Positions 18,998 to 22,133 of a stretch of 22,133 bases of DNA are shown one piece after another. Numbering within the stretch: position 1 is the stretch's first letter; each line of letters starts with the position of its first letter. Position numbers and translations under genes: made by a program. Under the pieces are notes generated by a model. That model was not told the origin of the DNA and searched no databases. It saw nothing but the letters and a program-made list of their open reading frames with translations. This DNA comes from a virus: positions 1-22,133 of the IMG/VR virus record IMGVR_UViG_3300006790_000128; one strand, 5' to 3'.

Positions 18998-21217
18998 ATG
19001 TTACAGAAATTAGGATTTTTACCAGGCTTTAACAAACAAGTAACACCTACAGGAGCTGAATCACAGTGGACCGGAGGTGAAAACGTTCGTTTTAGATATG
19101 GTACACCTGAAAAAATAGGTGGTTGGAATCAACTAGGAACTAGTAAATTAACTGGTGCGGTTAGAGCAATCCATCATATGGTTAATAGAGATGGTATTAA
19201 ATATGCTCTTTTAGGATCTAATAGAATTTTATATGTATATTCTGGAGGTGTGTATTATGACATACATCCTTTAGTTAATCCATCAGGAACAGCACAAACA
19301 AATTTTTTTAGTACGACTAATGGACAACCTACAGTCACACTTAATTTTTCCTCAGCACATGGTTTTCTAGCAGGTGATATTATATTATTTGGAGATTCAT
19401 CTACATTTAGTTCTATCACTAATTCTAATTTTGTAGCTTCTGATTTTGCCGATAAAAAATTTATGATTACTTCGGTTCCAAATCCAACATCAGTTACTAT
19501 TACAATGCCTTCTAATGAAACAGGTACAGGAGCTTCTACATCAGGAGGTATTACTTATTATCGATATTATCATGTAGGACCAGCAGACCAGGTTGGAGTC
19601 TATGGTTTTGGTATATCTCAATGGGGTGGTACAGTTCCTAATCCTCAAACTACTACACTAAACGGAGCATTAAATGCCGATGCCTTTGGAACTGGTGGAT
19701 CAGGAACTACAATTAATGTAGCCAGCACAGCTGGATTTCCATCTACTGGTACGAATTATTTTCAAGTAGGCTCGGAAGAAATTTCTTACACAGGTACGAC
19801 AGCGACTAGCTTTACTGGAATTACCAGAAACGTACGAGGAACAACAAACGCTGCTCACAGTAATGGAGCAACTGTTACCAATACCAGTGACTACGCAGCA
19901 TGGGGTCAAGCAGCATCGACCACGGATAAAGTGGCTGAACCTGGTTTATGGTCTATAGATAATTTAGGAAGCACAGCTATTGCTTTAATTTGTAATGGTG
20001 CATGTTTTGAATGGGACGCTGATAGTATTAATGCAACACAAACCAGAGCAACAATTATATCTGGTGCACCAACAGCATCAAGGGATATGTTAGTTTCAAC
20101 TCCCGACCGTCACTTAGTATTTTTTGGAACTGAAACAACTATTGGAGACACAACAACACAAGATGATATGTTTATTAGATTCTCCTCTCAAGAAAATATA
20201 AATGATTATACACCTACAGCAACCAATAGTGCTGGTACACAAAGACTGGCCGCCGGATCACGGATCATGGGAGCTAAACTTGGTAGAAATGCTATTTATG
20301 TTTGGACAGATACTTCTTTATTTACCATGCGTTTTGTTGGTCAGCCATTTACTTTCGCATACGAACAAGTAGGAACTAACTGTGGATTGATTGGAAAAAA
20401 TGCAGCTGTTGAAGTTGATGGTGCTGCGTATTGGATGTCTGAAAATGGTTTCTTTAGATTTACTGGTAAACTAGAATCTATGGACTGTTTAGTTGAAGAC
20501 TATATTTATGATGATCTTAATACTACATCTAATCAAATGGTTTATGCAGGAATCAATAACTTGTTTGGTGAAGTTGTTTGGTTTTATCCTACTGCAGATT
20601 CAAATGTTAATACCAGATCAGTGACTTATAGTTATCTAGATTCTACAGCTAAACGACCTATATGGTTTACTAATGCTAGTTCATTATACACTAGAACAAC
20701 TTGGCAAGATTCGGCTGTCTTTGGTTTACCTCATGCAACACAATACGATGCCAGCGCGCATACATCTTTTGACGTAACTGGAAACACTGACGGTATTTCA
20801 TATTACTATGAACATGAAACAGGAGTTAATCAAGTTAGAGGTGGAACTACAACAGCTATACCGGCTAACATTACTTCTGGAGACTATGACATCACACAAA
20901 AAGTTATTAGAGGAGCAGCAACTAACATGGCTGACCTTAGAGGTGATGGAGAAAATATTATGAGGGTTAGTAGAATTATTCCTGACTTTATAAACCAAAC
21001 TGGAAACGCAATTATTCAATTAGATCTAAGAAATTATCCTAATAATACTGCAGCTAGCTCATCATTAGGGCCATTTACAGTGACAACTTCTACAAGCAAA
21101 GTAGATACACGAGCCAGAGCTAGAGCAATTGCTCTAACAATATCCAATACTGCAGTGGATACTACTTGGAAATTAGGAACTTTTAGGTTAGATATACAAG
21201 CTGGAGGAAGAAGATAA
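18998..21217 (+). CDS. Tail nozzle/stabilisation protein (P22 gp10/T7 gp12-like)
   Basis: The 739-residue protein is the largest in the window. It begins LPGFNKQVTPTGAESQWTGG and continues ENVRFRYGTPEKIGGW, the typical start of podovirus tail nozzle (tail tubular protein B) and DNA-stabilisation proteins. Long beta-rich regions follow, with propeller-like strands (DRHLVFFGTE, AIYVWTDTSLFTMRFVG, YWMSENGFFRFTGKLE). A small module near residues 235-295 (QVGSEEISYTGTT...TRNVRGTTNAAHSNGATV) is shared with the protein at 7932 and looks inserted. It would form the lower tail tube that plugs DNA exit. The start follows AAAGG (18986-18990). It is separated from the other tail genes by the minus-strand operon, and its stop overlaps the next gene (TAATG). 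Confidence 0.75.
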   Translation: MLQKLGFLPGFNKQVTPTGAESQWTGGENVRFRYGTPEKIGGWNQLGTSKLTGAVRAIHHMVNRDGIKYALLGSNRILYVYSGGVYYDIHPLVNPSGTAQTNFFSTTNGQPTVTLNFSSAHGFLAGDIILFGDSSTFSSITNSNFVASDFADKKFMITSVPNPTSVTITMPSNETGTGASTSGGITYYRYYHVGPADQVGVYGFGISQWGGTVPNPQTTTLNGALNADAFGTGGSGTTINVASTAGFPSTGTNYFQVGSEEISYTGTTATSFTGITRNVRGTTNAAHSNGATVTNTSDYAAWGQAASTTDKVAEPGLWSIDNLGSTAIALICNGACFEWDADSINATQTRATIISGAPTASRDMLVSTPDRHLVFFGTETTIGDTTTQDDMFIRFSSQENINDYTPTATNSAGTQRLAAGSRIMGAKLGRNAIYVWTDTSLFTMRFVGQPFTFAYEQVGTNCGLIGKNAAVEVDGAAYWMSENGFFRFTGKLESMDCLVEDYIYDDLNTTSNQMVYAGINNLFGEVVWFYPTADSNVNTRSVTYSYLDSTAKRPIWFTNASSLYTRTTWQDSAVFGLPHATQYDASAHTSFDVTGNTDGISYYYEHETGVNQVRGGTTTAIPANITSGDYDITQKVIRGAATNMADLRGDGENIMRVSRIIPDFINQTGNAIIQLDLRNYPNNTAASSSLGPFTVTTSTSKVDTRARARAIALTISNTAVDTTWKLGTFRLDIQAGGRR

Positions 21218-22133
21218 TGTCAGTAGATAAAAGAGTTATGTATGAAATGCAAGGCGGTAATATGCCTGCAAGAAATTATTTAGGAAAACAAAAAACAGTT
21301 AGTGACGTTCCTGTTAAATGGCAATCAGGACCAAATACACCTCCAACAGAATTAGCATATATTACAGACGCTGAAAAAGATTTAATTCTTAAAGCAAATT
21401 TACATGGATCATTAACGGATGGACCTAACACAGGTCCAGATGGAATTATGTCTTTAGACTCTCAAGGAGATTATACAAGAGACAGGAGTCCTGGAGCTTA
21501 CGACAGCGGTCCAGCCGGTAACACAGGAGGAGGAAATACTCAACAAGATTTAAGAAACCGAGCAATGAATGAACAACACATGAAAGATATTTTAACAGGT
21601 CAAAAAAATATTGGTCAAACAGTTCAGACAGGTCCAAGAACTCGACAATATTCTGATCTTCCTGAATACATGAAAGTTATGCAACCAGATGGAACTTATA
21701 AAGATACTTATGTAGGTTCAGCATATAAATCATATGGTCAACCAAGTTTCTTTGGAAATTTATTTAGTAGAGGTGCACCAGGTTATAGAGGAATTAGAGG
21801 ACTACCAGCATGGGGAGATCCTATGAGAAATTATAGTTTAAATATGACTGGCCCTGCTGGTCCTGGGTATTATACAGACAAAACAAATTTTACAGAAATG
21901 CGAGGAGCATTACCACCAATTGGTATCATGGGTATTTTAAGTAATATAATGAATAGAGTTAGACCACCTAAAGATATGTCTGAATTTAATAAATTAAGTT
22001 TAACTAAACCAGAAGATCAAAAAGTTTATATGCCTGAAGGAATGGATATTCCTATGGATAGAAATATTCCAGGGTTTAATTGGACGGATGCTGTTACTAC
22101 AGACGTTCAAGAAAATGAAGAAGTTGTAGATGA
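21217..22133 (+). CDS. Late-region protein cut by window end, unknown function
   Basis: The frame starts at ATG 21217, overlapping the TAA of the nozzle-like gene (TAATG), and stays open for 305 codons to the window end, so the 3' end is missing. The N-terminus has VMYEMQGGNMPARNYLGKQK, then a block with TELAYITDAEKDLILKANLH, GSLTDGPNTGPDGIMSLDSQ and GDYTRDRSPGAY. The rest is Gly/Pro/Asn-rich and probably extended. The NYLGKQK...ELAYIT.AEK..L...LHGSL..GPN.GP.GI.SLD pattern recurs after the nozzle gene in marine phages, with no known function. An internal virion or ejection-related protein is possible from position. No transmembrane or enzymatic motif is seen. Confidence 0.65.
   Translation, partial: MSVDKRVMYEMQGGNMPARNYLGKQKTVSDVPVKWQSGPNTPPTELAYITDAEKDLILKANLHGSLTDGPNTGPDGIMSLDSQGDYTRDRSPGAYDSGPAGNTGGGNTQQDLRNRAMNEQHMKDILTGQKNIGQTVQTGPRTRQYSDLPEYMKVMQPDGTYKDTYVGSAYKSYGQPSFFGNLFSRGAPGYRGIRGLPAWGDPMRNYSLNMTGPAGPGYYTDKTNFTEMRGALPPIGIMGILSNIMNRVRPPKDMSEFNKLSLTKPEDQKVYMPEGMDIPMDRNIPGFNWTDAVTTDVQENEEVVD

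Noticed and set aside
1-22133. CRISPR array, insertion sequence, integrase or attachment site
   Set aside because: No regularly spaced direct repeats with unique spacers, transposase or integrase motifs, or terminal inverted repeats were seen. The only tandem repeat is the coding 60-bp unit.

Overview
This window looks like part of the late (virion structure) region of a tailed double-stranded DNA phage from an AT-rich marine-type bacterium. The evidence is gene order and protein sequence: a run of small basic phage proteins, a holin-like membrane protein, a GroES-like co-chaperonin, a scaffold-like protein, an HK97-fold-type major capsid protein, connector proteins resembling podovirus gp4/gp11 types, a set of fibre proteins including a tail-collar domain protein, and a large nozzle-like protein resembling P22 gp10/T7 gp12. 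Several of these sequence patterns are common in uncultured marine phage genomes. The host cannot be read from the sequence. A SAR11-like (Pelagibacterales) or similar AT-rich host is an inference. Short-tailed (podovirus-like) morphology is also inferred from the connector and nozzle types.

Layout. 1-201 is the 3' end of an upstream gene, with a charged helix. 227-2298 holds nine small genes on the + strand, most encoding very basic proteins, plus the holin-like gene at 438. 2243-5710 is the head module: GroES-like, scaffold-like, an unknown head protein, a decoration-like protein and the major capsid protein. 5711-6334 contains a strong hairpin, two small genes and a 160-base gap with a candidate promoter and a long inverted repeat. 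6335-13156 is the tail/fibre module. 18998 onward returns to tail genes (nozzle-like protein, then a protein cut off by the window end).

The outstanding part is 13134-18929, a nine-gene operon on the minus strand set between two + strand tail genes. All its genes overlap by a few bases, so they are probably translated as one unit. In transcription order they are: a prolyl-4-hydroxylase-like 2-oxoglutarate/Fe(II) oxygenase, a second oxygenase, the N-terminal domain of a NodU/TobZ-type carbamoyltransferase, a class I methyltransferase-like protein, the C-terminal domain of the same carbamoyltransferase as a separate gene, a short flavin-dependent tryptophan-halogenase-like protein, and three more 2-oxoglutarate/Fe(II) oxygenases. 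The set looks like a small tailoring pathway (hydroxylation, carbamoylation, possible methylation and halogenation or flavin oxidation) carried as a moron in the tail locus. Its substrate is unknown: nucleic acid, virion protein, or a host surface sugar or small molecule are all possible.

Other points of interest are a cupredoxin-like domain with all four type 1 copper ligands at the start of a tail protein, a 60-bp in-frame tandem duplication in the same gene, and structured intergenic DNA before the capsid module and before the first tail-region gene.
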